A stretch of DNA of 64,000 nucleotides from Comamonas piscis (GCF_014109725.1 NZ_CP058554.1:2480001-2544000), one strand, 5' to 3'. Positions 17,022 to 26,412 are shown, counted from the first letter of the stretch. The notes: generated by a model not told the origin, from the sequence alone. Numbers and translations: made by a program.

Positions 17022-18902
17022 CTACAGCAGCACCAGCGCTGAGCCCAAGGCCACGGCCGCCAGGCCCAGCCAGGCATGGCTGGCGCTGCGCAGGCTGAAC
17101 ACCCATAGCGCCGCGACGGCATAGAACACAAAGCCCAGCAAGCTGGCGGCCAGCACCCCTTCTGCCGCCGACAGACCACTGATGCGGGGCAAGAGCACCG
17201 CTACGGCGGCAGCAAGCAAGCTGGCGACGCCATAGCCGCCCAGGCAGGCGGCCAGCACGCGGCTGCTGACTTGCAGGCGGTAGCGCAGGCCAACCGTGGG
17301 TGCCTTGGCACCCTTTGCCGGCTTTGTGGTGGTGGCTTGGGCTTGCCAGGCCCGCTGCAGCTTCCAGGCCATGCCGACCAGCACCAGCCCGAACGCGATG
17401 GCGACCAGCTCCACACTGGCGCTTTGCCAGTCGCCCACCCGAGCATACTGCCAAACGCTCAGGCCCGTGCTGGCCAGGTTCAGCAGCGGCAGCAGCAGGC
17501 ACAGCGCGCCTGCCAGTGCCAGCTGCTCCACCCAGGCACGCGCCGGGGGCCGGCAGGCGGCATACAGCCCGCTGGCCGCCCAGATCAGCAGAAAGCCGCG
17601 AATCTCCCACAGCTCGCGCCCCGGCATGGCGGCCGGCAGCAGGCGGTTGAGCCAGAAGTAGCCAATGCTGGCCAGCGCGATGCCGGCCAAGGCGGCCACG
17701 TTCAGGCTCTCGACCACGCGGTAGATGCTGGCCGTGGCGGCGCCAAACTCCATCGCTGACTTTTTGCGGCGCTTGACCATGAAGAGCACGGTGCCAGTGG
17801 CCATCATCGCGGTGCCCATCAGTCCGAAGACAAAGTACATCCAGCGCAGGGTCCAGCCGCCAAAGCTGGCCACATGCAGCGCTTCCAGCACCGGGTGGAT
17901 CTGGCCGCTGTGGGTGGGGGCCTGGGGATCGGGGTTGCGCAGCTGCAGCACGGCGCCCGTCACGCCGTCAAAGCTGACCTGACCGGCCTGGTTGAGGATG
18001 GTCTGGCTGTCCTCCGGCGCCTGGTTGAAGACGCGCACGGTCATCGAGGCATCGCCAGGCCGCTCGATAAACAGCATGCGCGGGCTGCGTCCGGTCAGCT
18101 GGCGCGCTTGGTCCAGCAGCTGTGCCAGATCCTGCATCGCTGCGGGCTGGCCCTGCAGGCTGCGGCGTGGCGCTGCGGCCTCGGACGAGAGCTCCCCCTG
18201 GTAGCGCGCCTGGGCCTGGGGGCTGTCGCCATACACCGCGCGCAGCGGCCAGGGTATGTAGCTGCTGTAGAAGTAGGCCAGGCCGGTGTAGGCAATCATG
18301 AACAAAAAGGGCAGCGCCAGCACGCCGGTCGCGTTGTGCGCATCCAGCCAGGAGCGCTGGCCCTTGCCCAGGCGCAGGGTAAAAAAGTCGGCAAAGATGC
18401 GGCGGTGCACGACCACGCCGGAAACCAGTGCGACCAGCATGCACATGGCCATAAAGCCCACCACCCAAAAGCCGATGGTGCCCGCATGCAGGCTGTAGTG
18501 AAAGCTCATGAAATGGCGGCCGCCCTCCGTCTTGCGGCCCCAGGGCTGGGGCAGCAGGGCGCCGGTGGCCGGGTCCATCGCGGCGGTTTGCAGGCCGCCG
18601 CGCTGGGCGCCTGCCGGTTGCCAGGCGAGCAGCAAGGCATCGCCCGCTTGCTGGGGCAGCTCGATACGCCAGAAGCGCGCGCCTGCGGCCTTGCTGGCCA
18701 GGTAAGTGGCCGCAGCATCCAGCGCCAGCTGGCTCTGGGCTGCGGCGGCCTGCACCGGCGGCTGGGCCTGCATCCAGCGCGTGATGGGCGCGCGGAACAC
18801 GCTCAAGGTGCCGGTCAGAAAGATCGCGCACAGCAGCCAGCCGCTGACCAGGCCGCACCAGGTGTGCAGCCAGGCCATGCGCTTGCGAAACTCGCCTTCC
18901 AT
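17022..18902 (-). CDS. PepSY-associated membrane protein fused to a DUF3649-like domain
   Basis: The product has 626 residues. The N-terminal part is a PepSY_TM protein, with FRKRMAWLHTWCGLVSGWLLCAIFLTGTL as helix 1, the periplasmic PepSY segments and SFHYSLH. Such proteins sit in the inner membrane next to siderophore receptors and are thought to help reduce or release imported ferric-siderophore. The last ~100 residues (RLQVSSRVLAACLGGYGVAS to ALWVFSLRSASHAWLGL) resemble DUF3649, which is usually a separate small gene in these operons, so this is a fusion. A run of helices between the two parts makes the protein longer than usual PepSY_TM proteins. It lies 16 bases after the TonB receptor stop, in the same operon. 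Confidence 0.85.
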   Translation of the reverse strand: MEGEFRKRMAWLHTWCGLVSGWLLCAIFLTGTLSVFRAPITRWMQAQPPVQAAAAQSQLALDAAATYLASKAAGARFWRIELPQQAGDALLLAWQPAGAQRGGLQTAAMDPATGALLPQPWGRKTEGGRHFMSFHYSLHAGTIGFWVVGFMAMCMLVALVSGVVVHRRIFADFFTLRLGKGQRSWLDAHNATGVLALPFLFMIAYTGLAYFYSSYIPWPLRAVYGDSPQAQARYQGELSSEAAAPRRSLQGQPAAMQDLAQLLDQARQLTGRSPRMLFIERPGDASMTVRVFNQAPEDSQTILNQAGQVSFDGVTGAVLQLRNPDPQAPTHSGQIHPVLEALHVASFGGWTLRWMYFVFGLMGTAMMATGTVLFMVKRRKKSAMEFGAATASIYRVVESLNVAALAGIALASIGYFWLNRLLPAAMPGRELWEIRGFLLIWAASGLYAACRPPARAWVEQLALAGALCLLLPLLNLASTGLSVWQYARVGDWQSASVELVAIAFGLVLVGMAWKLQRAWQAQATTTKPAKGAKAPTVGLRYRLQVSSRVLAACLGGYGVASLLAAAVAVLLPRISGLSAAEGVLAASLLGFVFYAVAALWVFSLRSASHAWLGLAAVALGSALVLL

Positions 18903-18918
18903 GTGCAGCGCTGGGCGC

Positions 18919-21393
18919 TTAGAAGGAGCCGCGCAGGGTCAGCATCGCATTGCGCGGTTCGCCATAGTGGCTGCTGTTGACCAGGTTGCCGATGGATGAG
19001 TAGTAGCGCTTGTTGAACATGTTGTTGAAGTTCAGGCTCAGCTGCCAATGCGGGTCGATCTGGTAGCGCACATAGCTGCTCCAGACGGCGCGACCCGGCG
19101 CATTGAGGCTGATCGCACCGATCTTGCGGTAGGAGGCGCTTTGGGTGTTGACGCCGCCGCCAATGGTGAGCGCGTTCCAGTCGCCGGGCAGGCGGTAGGT
19201 GGTCCACAGGCGCAGCAGGTGCTTGGGCGTGTAGCTGTTGAAGTCCAGCCCTTCGTTGTTCACGTCGCGCTTGTAGGCATTGCGGTTGAAGGTGTAGCCG
19301 GCAAACAGGTTCCAGCCCCGGGTCAGCTCGCCGCTGATCTCGGCATCAAAGCCTTGGCTGCGTACGCGGCCTTGGTCGGTGTAGCAGTAGTAGCCGTCGC
19401 GGCAATCGGGGCCGGAGGCAATGTCTTCGGTGGCTCGGTTCTTCTGGTCGACGCGGTACAGCGCGAACGAGGTATTGGCCCGGCCGCCCAGGATTTCTCC
19501 TTTGAGGCCCAGCTCATAGGTTGCACCCTGGATGGGTTTGAGGTTCTCGCCCGCTGCATTTAGCGACCACTGAGGGTTGAAGATATCGGCATAGCTGGCG
19601 TAGGCCGACCATTGCGGGTTGAGGGCATAGATCAGGCCGGCAAACGGCATAAATTTGGTGTTGGCCTGGTGCGTGGATGAGGCGACCACGTCGCCGGCAG
19701 TGCTGGTGATCGTGTCGAAATCCGTCTTGTAATTGCCCAGGCGGCCACCCAGCACCAGCTTGAGCGGGTCGGTCACTTGCAGGCGCAGGGCACCGTAGGC
19801 GCCAATCTGGCGCGTCTTGCCCAAGGTGCGCTCGGTGTTCGCGTAGCGCAATGTGTCATTGCTCGGCTCGGGGCGGAACGGGTCTGGGTCAAACACGTTG
19901 ATCGGTGTGGGCGGGTTCATCGAGCTGTAGTCGCTGGTGACCCGGCCCTGGCTGTAGCTGCTGCCCAGCACCAGTTGGTGCTCCCGCCCGAACGCGTTGA
20001 AGTCGCCGACCAGGCTGGCATCCAGGCCCGACGCACGCTGGTTGGCCTGGGTCAGGTTGGCAACGGTGCCGCCCAGGCCCGTGGCCGCAGCCACCGCGCG
20101 CTGGGACGAGGCGTACTTCATGTCCAGCGCTTCCTTCACATGCAGAGCCGATACCTTGGCGCGCCATTGGCTGTTGAACTCGTGGTTCAGGTCGGCGTAC
20201 AGCGTTTGGGTGTTGTTGTCCTGGTGGTTCCAGCTGGCGCCCAGGAAGGTGGAGCGGGGCAGCGCGATATCGCGGCCATCGCTGTAGTGCGGCAGGCCCG
20301 AGATAAAGGGCCGGCCTTTGAAGGATTCGTAGCTGGCACCTACGCTGACCTGGGTCTGGGGCGAGATGTCGTATTCCAGGGTGCCGTACAAGGTGCCATT
20401 GCGCTGGTTGGTGTAGTCGATGAAGGAGTGCTGGTCTTCCACATCGATCACCGCGCGTCCGCGCAAGGTCCCTTCGGCATTCAGCGCGCCGCTGCCATCG
20501 ATTTGCGCGCCATAGCGGTCCCAGGAACCGGCCTTGGCGGTGACGGTGACACCGCCTTCCTTGAGCGGGCGCTTGCGCACCAGGTTGACGGCGCCGCTCG
20601 GGTCGCCCCCGCCTTGCAGCAGGCCGGCCGAGCCGCGCAGTACTTCGGCGCGGTCATAAATGGCCGTGCCGCCCTGGTAGTTGCTGGCGCGGCCGTAGAG
20701 GCGTTGCACATTGACCCCGTCGTACTGGATGGTGGCCATGCTGAAGCCGCGCGAGTAGATGTACTTGCCGCCCTGCGGGCTTTGCAGCAGGGTGATGCCG
20801 GTGGTGCTGCCCAGCGCCTCGTAGACCGAGGTGGCGTTTTGCTCATCCATCAGCTGGCGGGTGACTACGCTGATGGACTGGGGGATGTCCTTGAGGGCCT
20901 GCTCACCTTTGCCGATGGTGACGGCACGCGGCGTGTAGGCACCGGTCTGCTCGGTGGTGGCGCTGCGGATGGCCGGCGCGGTCACGCGGATCTCGTTGAG
21001 GGTCAGGCCAGCGGCGGCGGCTTCGCTGCTGACCGGCGTGGCGCCGGCCTTGGGCGCGGCGCGCAGTGCCCAGGTGCTGCCGTCGATCTTGACCAACTCC
21101 AGCCCGCTGCCAGCCAGCGCGGCGCGCGCGGCGTCTTCAGGGGCATAGCTGCCGCGCAGTGCAGGCGCCGTGAGGCCTTGCACCAGGCTGGCATCCATGC
21201 TGATCTGCTGGCCGCTTTGCGAGGCAATGCGGGCCAGCGTGCTGCCCAGCGGCTGGGCGGGCAGGTCATAACTTTGGACGGCGGCCGGGTTGCTGGTTTG
21301 GGCCTGGGCAGGCAAGCTGCAGGCGATGGCGGCGGCTAGTGCGAGTGCGCCCATATGCGCAGTGGGCAGGGCGGGCGAGCGGCGGAGTGGCAT
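18919..21393 (-). CDS. TonB-dependent siderophore receptor with N-terminal signalling (STN) domain
   Basis: The product has 824 residues and a signal peptide ending near LPAQAQ. It has a secretin/TonB short N-terminal domain (YDLPAQPLGSTLARIASQSGQQISMDASLVQGL), then the plug (LKDIPQSISVVTRQLMDEQNATSVYEALGSTTGITL; IYSRGF) and a 22-strand barrel ending in Phe (MLTLRGSF), the BAM recognition residue. The STN domain and the downstream-acting fecI/fecR pair upstream in the operon indicate transcription on substrate binding. An AAGGA lies just before the ATG. The FhuE/FpvA-like layout suggests a hydroxamate or similar ferric siderophore; the actual ligand is unknown. Confidence 0.93.
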   Translation of the reverse strand: MPLRRSPALPTAHMGALALAAAIACSLPAQAQTSNPAAVQSYDLPAQPLGSTLARIASQSGQQISMDASLVQGLTAPALRGSYAPEDAARAALAGSGLELVKIDGSTWALRAAPKAGATPVSSEAAAAGLTLNEIRVTAPAIRSATTEQTGAYTPRAVTIGKGEQALKDIPQSISVVTRQLMDEQNATSVYEALGSTTGITLLQSPQGGKYIYSRGFSMATIQYDGVNVQRLYGRASNYQGGTAIYDRAEVLRGSAGLLQGGGDPSGAVNLVRKRPLKEGGVTVTAKAGSWDRYGAQIDGSGALNAEGTLRGRAVIDVEDQHSFIDYTNQRNGTLYGTLEYDISPQTQVSVGASYESFKGRPFISGLPHYSDGRDIALPRSTFLGASWNHQDNNTQTLYADLNHEFNSQWRAKVSALHVKEALDMKYASSQRAVAAATGLGGTVANLTQANQRASGLDASLVGDFNAFGREHQLVLGSSYSQGRVTSDYSSMNPPTPINVFDPDPFRPEPSNDTLRYANTERTLGKTRQIGAYGALRLQVTDPLKLVLGGRLGNYKTDFDTITSTAGDVVASSTHQANTKFMPFAGLIYALNPQWSAYASYADIFNPQWSLNAAGENLKPIQGATYELGLKGEILGGRANTSFALYRVDQKNRATEDIASGPDCRDGYYCYTDQGRVRSQGFDAEISGELTRGWNLFAGYTFNRNAYKRDVNNEGLDFNSYTPKHLLRLWTTYRLPGDWNALTIGGGVNTQSASYRKIGAISLNAPGRAVWSSYVRYQIDPHWQLSLNFNNMFNKRYYSSIGNLVNSSHYGEPRNAMLTLRGSF

Positions 21394-21550
21394 AGGATCC
21401 TTGGAAGGGCAGATAGAAAAATCGAGGTTTCCAAGGTATGTAGAGCGAGCACCAAAAAGTGTTCATTTATTTTTGCGAGGCGGGGGCTAATGTGGGGCCG
21501 ATGCGCTGCTGCGCGGTGCCAGAAGGGCTGCCGGGACGAGGCCGGGCGTC

Positions 21551-22564
21551 TCAGGCGGCTTCGATCACGACCAGCCAGCCGCGCTGGTAAACGCGCACTG
21601 TGATGGGCAAGGTTGCCGCCAGCGCATCAAAGGCGCGGTCGCTGTCGTCCAGCGCATAGTTGCCATACACCCGCAGCGCAGCGGCCTGGGGGCTGATGCG
21701 GATAAAACCCCGGCGGTAGGCGCGCAGCGCCTGCACCACCTCGCCCAGCGGCTGGTTGTGCACCTCCAGCATGCCGCGCTGCCAGGCGGCCTCTGCCTGG
21801 GGTTGGATGTCTTCGGCTTCGATGGACAAGGTATCAAAGCGCGCGCTGCGGCCTTCTTCCAGCACCTGGCTGGCACCGGCCACGGTGGTCAGGCGTGTGG
21901 CGTGCTCCAGCATGCCGACGCGGGTGTAGCGGGTGGTAGCGTCTTCCAGCCGCACAGAAAAGCGGGTGCCCAGCGCCTGGATGCTGCCATGCGGGCTCAG
22001 CACCTCAAACGGCGGCAGGCCGTTGCTGGCGGTCTTGGCCTGCACCAGCAGCGCACCCTGGCGCAGCTTGACCCGGCGGCGGTCTGGGCCAAAGTCCAGG
22101 TCCACGGCCGATCGGGCATCCAACAGCAACTCACTGCCATCGGGCAGGGTAAAGCTCTGGCGCTCCCCAGTGCCGGTGCGCAGGTCGGCCGTCATCTGGC
22201 GCCAGGGCATCTGGCGGTCGGCCAGCAGCAGGGCACCGGTGGCGACACCTCCCACAGCCAATGCGCCGCCCAGCAAGCGCCGCCGGTCATGGCCCCGGCG
22301 CTGGGCATGCGCGAGCGCCTGGCCCATCACATCGCCCATCGGGGCAGTGGGCTTGGGTGTAACCACGGCGCGGGCAGCACCAAACTGCGCATGCAGGCTG
22401 CCGCTCAGCCGCTGCCAAACTGCCTGGTGCTGGGGATGCGCGGCAAGCCAGGCCCGGTGGCGGGCCTGGTCGGCCTCAGTCATCTCGCCAGAGTGGAACT
22501 GCACCAGCCAGTCTACGGCGGCTTCGCTGATGGGATCCAGCGCGGGTTCGGGGCGGGCGCTCAT
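21551..22564 (-). CDS. FecR-type anti-sigma/sigma regulator
   Basis: The product has 337 residues. The N-terminal cytoplasmic DUF4880-like part (AAVDWLVQFHSGEMTEADQARHRAWLAAHPQHQAVWQRLSG) is followed by one transmembrane helix (LLGGALAVGGVATGALLLA) and the FecR periplasmic domain (GTGERQSFTLPDGSELLLDARSAV; GTRFSVRLED). It receives the signal from the STN domain of the TonB receptor and controls the FecI-type sigma factor. The gene overlaps fecI by ATGA, so the two are translationally coupled. Confidence 0.93.
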   Translation of the reverse strand: MSARPEPALDPISEAAVDWLVQFHSGEMTEADQARHRAWLAAHPQHQAVWQRLSGSLHAQFGAARAVVTPKPTAPMGDVMGQALAHAQRRGHDRRRLLGGALAVGGVATGALLLADRQMPWRQMTADLRTGTGERQSFTLPDGSELLLDARSAVDLDFGPDRRRVKLRQGALLVQAKTASNGLPPFEVLSPHGSIQALGTRFSVRLEDATTRYTRVGMLEHATRLTTVAGASQVLEEGRSARFDTLSIEAEDIQPQAEAAWQRGMLEVHNQPLGEVVQALRAYRRGFIRISPQAAALRVYGNYALDDSDRAFDALAATLPITVRVYQRGWLVVIEAA

Positions 22565-23127
22565 CCTGCGTTTAGGCTTTCCGCCAAGGCGGGTGCTGCG
22601 CTGCGCACCGGGGCAGCAATGCCGGCATCCTGCCGGGCCAAGGCCAGTGCAATGCGCCGAAAGCCTTCGGCCATATGGCGGCGCACGGTGCTGTGCGAGA
22701 TGCCCAGGCGTTCTGCAATCGCTTCATAGCCCAGGCCATCGAGCTGGCTCAGCAAAAAGGCCTGCTGGGCCGGTAGCGGCAGGCCGTCGAGCGCATTGGC
22801 CACATGGGCCAGGGTTTCCTGCAATACCGCCAGCTCTTCGGGCGATGGCATCAGCGGCTCGGGCTGGGCGCCCAGCGCTTCGAGGTAGCTGCGCTCCAGA
22901 TCACGGCGGCGCCAGTGGTTGATCAGCAGCCGCTTGGCAATTGTCGTCAAAAACGCCCGGGGCTCACGGATCGCATCGGGCGGTGTCGCACTGCTCAGCA
23001 CGCAGACAAAGGTATCGGCCGCCATGTCCTGCGCATCGGCTGCATTGCCAAGCCGGTGCTGCAAGCGCTGCTGCAGCCATTGGTGGTGGCCGGTATAGAG
23101 AAGCTGAACGTCGGGAATGGCAGGCAT
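22561..23127 (-). CDS. FecI-type ECF sigma factor
   Basis: The product has 188 residues. Region 2 spans about residues 5-75 (LYTGHHQWLQQRLQHRLGNAADAQDMAADTFV; REPRAFLTTIAKRLLINHWRRRDLERSYLEAL). Region 4 spans about residues 110-165 (LDGLPLPAQQAFLLSQLDGLGYEAIAERLGISHSTVRRHMAEG). The start at 23127 is preferred to the in-frame ATG at 23163 because the latter overlaps the Fur box. It probably directs transcription of the receptor operon when FecR relays substrate binding. Confidence 0.92.
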   Translation of the reverse strand: MPAIPDVQLLYTGHHQWLQQRLQHRLGNAADAQDMAADTFVCVLSSATPPDAIREPRAFLTTIAKRLLINHWRRRDLERSYLEALGAQPEPLMPSPEELAVLQETLAHVANALDGLPLPAQQAFLLSQLDGLGYEAIAERLGISHSTVRRHMAEGFRRIALALARQDAGIAAPVRSAAPALAESLNAG

Positions 23128-23161
23128 GGGAGGCGAAACAAAACGGGCGGCAGGCCGATGC

Positions 23162-23182
23162 ATTTGAGAATTATTCGCATTT
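23162..23182 (-). promoter_or_regulatory. Fur box in the fecI promoter
   Basis: On the minus strand AATGCGAATAATTCTCAAAT is a close match to the Fur palindrome type AATGAGAAT-N-ATTCTCATT. It lies about 35 bases before the fecI start, where Fur-Fe(II) would block transcription when iron is plentiful. Confidence 0.8.
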
Positions 23183-23373
23183 TATGACTGTTTCCAGATG
23201 TTTAAAGCGCCGCCCTTGCAACTGTGGCGTTATTGCGCCATGGCCTGGTTTTGCCGATCACCGTAGCGGCTTTGATCTGCTTGTTGGGTGGTGCGCTAAA
23301 AGCAGCCAGAATAGAGCACTTGTTTCTCTCGCGGCTCCCGAGCCGAGTTCCCCACCCTTATCCAGGATCCCCC

Positions 23374-23586
23374 ATGAAAATCAGCGCACGCAATGTCTTG
23401 AGCGGCACCGTCATCTCCCTCACCCGTGGCCCCGTCTCGACCGAAGTCGTTTTGGAAATCGCACCCGGCGTGCAGATCGCCTCCAGCATCACCACCAACT
23501 CGGCCGATTCGCTCAATTTAAAAGAGGGCGCCAAGGCCTATGGCGTTATCAAAGCTTCGTCGGTGATGATTGGCGTGGATGAGTGA
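23374..23586 (+). CDS. Molybdopterin-binding (Mop/TOBE) protein
   Basis: The product has 70 residues and is a single Mop domain: MKISARNVLSGTVISLTRGP, VSTEVVLEIAPGVQIASSIT and LNLKEGAKAYGVIKASSVMI. Such molbindins oligomerise and bind molybdate (or tungstate) as a buffer or store in the cytoplasm. AGGA sits about 8 bases before the ATG; an upstream in-frame extension to 23224 has no family support. It stands alone, divergent from the Fur-regulated operon, with no other molybdenum gene in the window. Confidence 0.92.
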   Translation: MKISARNVLSGTVISLTRGPVSTEVVLEIAPGVQIASSITTNSADSLNLKEGAKAYGVIKASSVMIGVDE

Positions 23587-23778
23587 TAGGTTTTTGACTG
23601 GGGTCCAAGGACGCTGTGCGTTGGCGCTTTCTACAGCCTGCTGGCCATAGCGAACGGGACTCTCTTGGCGATGCCCCGAAGAAATCGGTGCAGCCGTGGC
23701 CGACTGGGTACGCCAACTAAAGCAGTCCTTGGGTGCGATATGAGCGCAGTTTTGTCCACTGGACTGCTTGGCTCGGGA

Positions 23779-24741
23779 TTACTCGTTGAACGTCCGCGAG
23801 CTGCCGTCTTGGTAGAGGATGCTGTTGACGCGAAACTTCAGCTTCATGTTGTCCTTGTCCGTGTTTCTCGCCCATTGGTGGGATTCAATAAATTGGTTGA
23901 ATCGGAATCCGTATCCCTTCTCGACGTGCTCGGTTCCTGGAATGACGGGTTTTTCAATCGTCCAGTTGACCGCGAATTTCTGCTCGCCAAATAGATCGGT
24001 CAAGATCAGAACACCTTTGATGGCTCTCGCAGGCTTATCAAGGCCGTTCGGGTTGAACACAACATCGAAAAACACGTAATCCTGGTAGTCCTGCTTGGCG
24101 TATTTCTTCTGCAGAAGCTTGGCTTCCAGGATTTGCTCAGACAAGTCCTTATCGGCGAGGATGGGTGCTGTTTCGGGCAATCCAGCTCTGGACGCTGTTT
24201 CTGAGCTTGGGCTGCTGACGTTGGTGCTTGATGCCGCTGGCTGTGGCGATGCCAGCCCATATTTAGCCACCAGGTATTGTTGGCGCAGCAGCGCAAGGCT
24301 GTTGCGCTCTGTAGCCGCACCTATGACGGCCATGGTTCCTGCAAGGCCACCCGAGTTGAGCCTTGCTTTGGCCTCCGCCTCTGACACCTTGAGATCCTGC
24401 TTGGTCATCTCCTCTTGCAGCATTTTTGCGCGATCGGGATCCGCCTTGGTAGCAAAGGTCTCAACGGTCACCTTAGCTCCCGATTCAATCGCGTGGATAC
24501 GTTGCTGAAGCAGGGCTTCGTTGGTTTTGAGCGTTTCCAGGCGCAGTGCCATCTGTGCCTTTACCAGCCCACCGCTGTACTTGGCATTTTGCAATTCTGT
24601 CGCCGAGACTTCCTTCTGGGTTGTATCAAGCTCAGTACGCAGCGCCAGTACCTGAGCCTGCTCTTCCGAACTGAGACTTTTCTTGCAGCCCACCAATGCC
24701 AGACAGATGCAAAGCACGCACACGGATAGCCTAGATTTCAT
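23779..24741 (-). CDS. Putative lipoprotein with coiled-coil region, unknown function
   Basis: The product has 320 residues. The lipoprotein signal MKSRLSVCVLCICLALVGC has its lipobox Cys at residue 19. The next ~110 residues are charged and heptad-like (SSEEQAQVLALRTELDTTQK; LRLETLKTNEALLQQRIHAI), suggesting a coiled coil. A Ser/Pro/Ala-rich linker leads to a C-terminal domain (YVFFDVVFNPNGLDKPARAI; VIPGTEHVEKGYGFRFNQF) that I do not recognise. GAGGGG before 24741 fixes the start; the ATG at 24765 is less likely. It is probably periplasmic and outer-membrane anchored. Confidence 0.8.
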   Translation of the reverse strand: MKSRLSVCVLCICLALVGCKKSLSSEEQAQVLALRTELDTTQKEVSATELQNAKYSGGLVKAQMALRLETLKTNEALLQQRIHAIESGAKVTVETFATKADPDRAKMLQEEMTKQDLKVSEAEAKARLNSGGLAGTMAVIGAATERNSLALLRQQYLVAKYGLASPQPAASSTNVSSPSSETASRAGLPETAPILADKDLSEQILEAKLLQKKYAKQDYQDYVFFDVVFNPNGLDKPARAIKGVLILTDLFGEQKFAVNWTIEKPVIPGTEHVEKGYGFRFNQFIESHQWARNTDKDNMKLKFRVNSILYQDGSSRTFNE

Positions 24742-24994
24742 GTCACCCCTCACTTTTAACTTCATTGACTAATAACCTGCCGGTGCGCCTTAAGCGTTTA
24801 CCTGGCGTCAGATGACAAACAACAAGCGGTTGTCGATCCTATAAAAATGAATCTATCTGTAAAAATGTAAGTAAACAATCGCAAGGCTATTTTTGGACTT
24901 TTAAAGATTTCAGCAATTCAGTCTGCATTGACCTCATAAGGCGATGATTGAATGGCCGCTGCTGGCTGATCCGGTGCTGGATTCTCGTCGCTAG

Positions 24995-25405
24995 TTAGAC
25001 CCATTGAGGTTGCAGTCCTGGGCGCGTATAGCCCCAGACCCGCACAATGCCTTCTTCCACCGAGAAAGGGATGCTATTGCGCCGCAATGCCTCATGCAGC
25101 CAGGCAGGAGATGCGGTTTTCAGCTCCAGCCACTCCAGTTCTTCCACCGGATGGATGTGGTAATAAAACTCGCTGTCCCAGTCGCTGCAAAAGCCAGGCG
25201 GTGCAAACACGCTGCGCGCCCGAAAGCGGGGGTGCTCCACCCTCGGAGCTGCGAGCATCTCGCTGCGCAGCTCTGCCCATTTGCTGTGGTTGAGCACTGG
25301 GTGCAGATCTCCGCGTTTGACCATGGCCGCTAGGCGCTTTTTGTCTGCCTCATCGAGGCGGGGCATGTTTTTGGGCCCCCATCCATATATATGTTCAACG
25401 GTCAC
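24995..25405 (-). CDS. Conserved hypothetical protein
   Basis: The product has 136 residues starting at GTG, with AAGGAG five bases upstream. It is soluble, with no signal peptide or membrane helix. Notable stretches are HIYGWGPKNMPRLDEADKKRL, HPVLNHSKWAELRSEMLA, a Trp/Tyr/His-rich centre (WDSEFYYHIHPVEELEWLEL) and the end VWGYTRPGLQPQWV. It looks like the DUF6678-type proteins, but I cannot confirm this. Neighbours give no clue. Confidence 0.72.
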   Translation of the reverse strand: MTVEHIYGWGPKNMPRLDEADKKRLAAMVKRGDLHPVLNHSKWAELRSEMLAAPRVEHPRFRARSVFAPPGFCSDWDSEFYYHIHPVEELEWLELKTASPAWLHEALRRNSIPFSVEEGIVRVWGYTRPGLQPQWV

Positions 25406-25602
25406 GGCAGCTCCTTGTTTTCAACGTTGATGACGGGCTATTTGCCGCTTTGCTTGGGGAATGTAGCTTCAATAACGGCATGGGGGTGGAAGTCATGGGC
25501 GGGGGGGATGATGCCAAGCCAGATCTCGCTCAGCGCAGCGCTGGTGCAAGATGCAGGGAGCAGGCATCATCGCTTGGATATTTGCAAAGTCTTCAACCGC
25601 AC

Positions 25603-26061
25603 ATGCTAGCCGCCCCCGACATCCTGTTTCGCACCGCTTTAGTAGCCGATCTGCCGCAACTCTATGCCTGTGACCCCTACGCACAGGCGCATGAGAGCCG
25701 CAGGGTGGAGCTGCAACGCATGGTCCAGCAAGCTGTGTGCAGGGGGGCGGTGGCGGATGGCCATGTGCTTGGGTTTGCCGTGTTGGACTAGCACTTCTTT
25801 GGCCACGGCTTTGTATCTCTGGTGTGCGTTGCGGCAGCCCACCGTGGCCAAGGCCTGGCCCTGTCTTTGCTCATGGAGCTTGCGCAGCGATGCACGACGC
25901 AGAAGTTGTTCAGCAGTACCAATGTCTCCAATGCCCCAGCGCAGCGCCTCTTTGCACGCGCTGGCTTTGTGCCAAGCGGCATCGTGGAAAACCTCGATCC
26001 GGGCGACCCGGAACTTATCTTCTTCAAAGCATTGCAAAAAGACGAGCCGCAGCATCGGTAG
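25603..26061 (+). pseudogene. GNAT-family N-acetyltransferase interrupted by a TAG stop
   Basis: Read through one stop codon, the frame encodes a complete 152-residue GNAT protein: ILFRTALVADLPQLYACDP at the start, then VLGFAVLD, the acetyl-CoA loop VCVAAAHRGQGLALSLLMEL, STNVSNAPAQRLFARAGFV and the end LELIFFKAL-like LIFFKALQKDE. The TAG at 25789-25791 lies between FAVLD and HFFGHGF, where the family usually has an aromatic residue, so a TAC or TAT to TAG change is the likely lesion. No frameshift is present. The acyl acceptor of the original enzyme is unknown. Confidence 0.82.
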
Positions 26062-26151
26062 GTCTCATTGATCTTGCAAATTTTCTCACTACATGCAAAT
26101 TGAGAACCGACACTCACCCTGCCTAGGAGTGCGAGCTGGCTGTCGGTTCTC
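26057..26151 (+). repeat. Palindromic REP-like element, left copy
   Basis: TCATTGATCTTGCAAATT (26065-26082) is followed by a large hairpin: an 11-bp stem GAGAACCGACA (26102-26112) with TGTCGGTTCTC (26141-26151), enclosing a second small stem CACTC/GAGTG. A diverged copy in opposite orientation lies at 28135-28221. Confidence 0.65.
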
Positions 26152-26176
26152 CGTGAGTTTTAAATTTTTCTCATTG

Positions 26177-26289
26177 AAGTTTGAACTCGGGGCGCATTGA
26201 GCTCAGCCCGAGGGGGTGCCGGGGCGGCTTCCAGCCTGTCGCCGACCAGTGAGGCTGCTGTTGCGCCTGGTCAATTCGAAGTTAGGATG
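26177..26289 (+). repeat. Intergenic repeat copy A (cassette-boundary-like)
   Basis: The copy opens with AAGTTTGAACTCGG and closes with TTCGAAGTTAGGATG. Copy B at 26874-26995 has the same two ends (AAGTTTGAAGTCGG and TTCGAAGTTAGGATG) around a different interior of similar length. The ends are imperfect inverted repeats of each other (AA-TT-GAA-T core), as in recombination sites of cassette arrays. The two copies bracket one orphan gene. Confidence 0.5.
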
Positions 26290-26412
26290 GCGGCCATCGG
26301 CTGTGGATTCAACTGATCGTTAGGCTACGACCCACATTGACGGCTTTGGGCTTGAGACTTTTGGGTTGGCCTAAAAAATTATCTTTAATAAGGTATCAGA
26401 GAGAGAGCGTCT

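Noticed and set aside
19777..21339. 520-codon antisense frame over the TonB receptor
   Set aside because: Same reason: low-complexity Gly/Ala/Gln/Arg composition and no domain.
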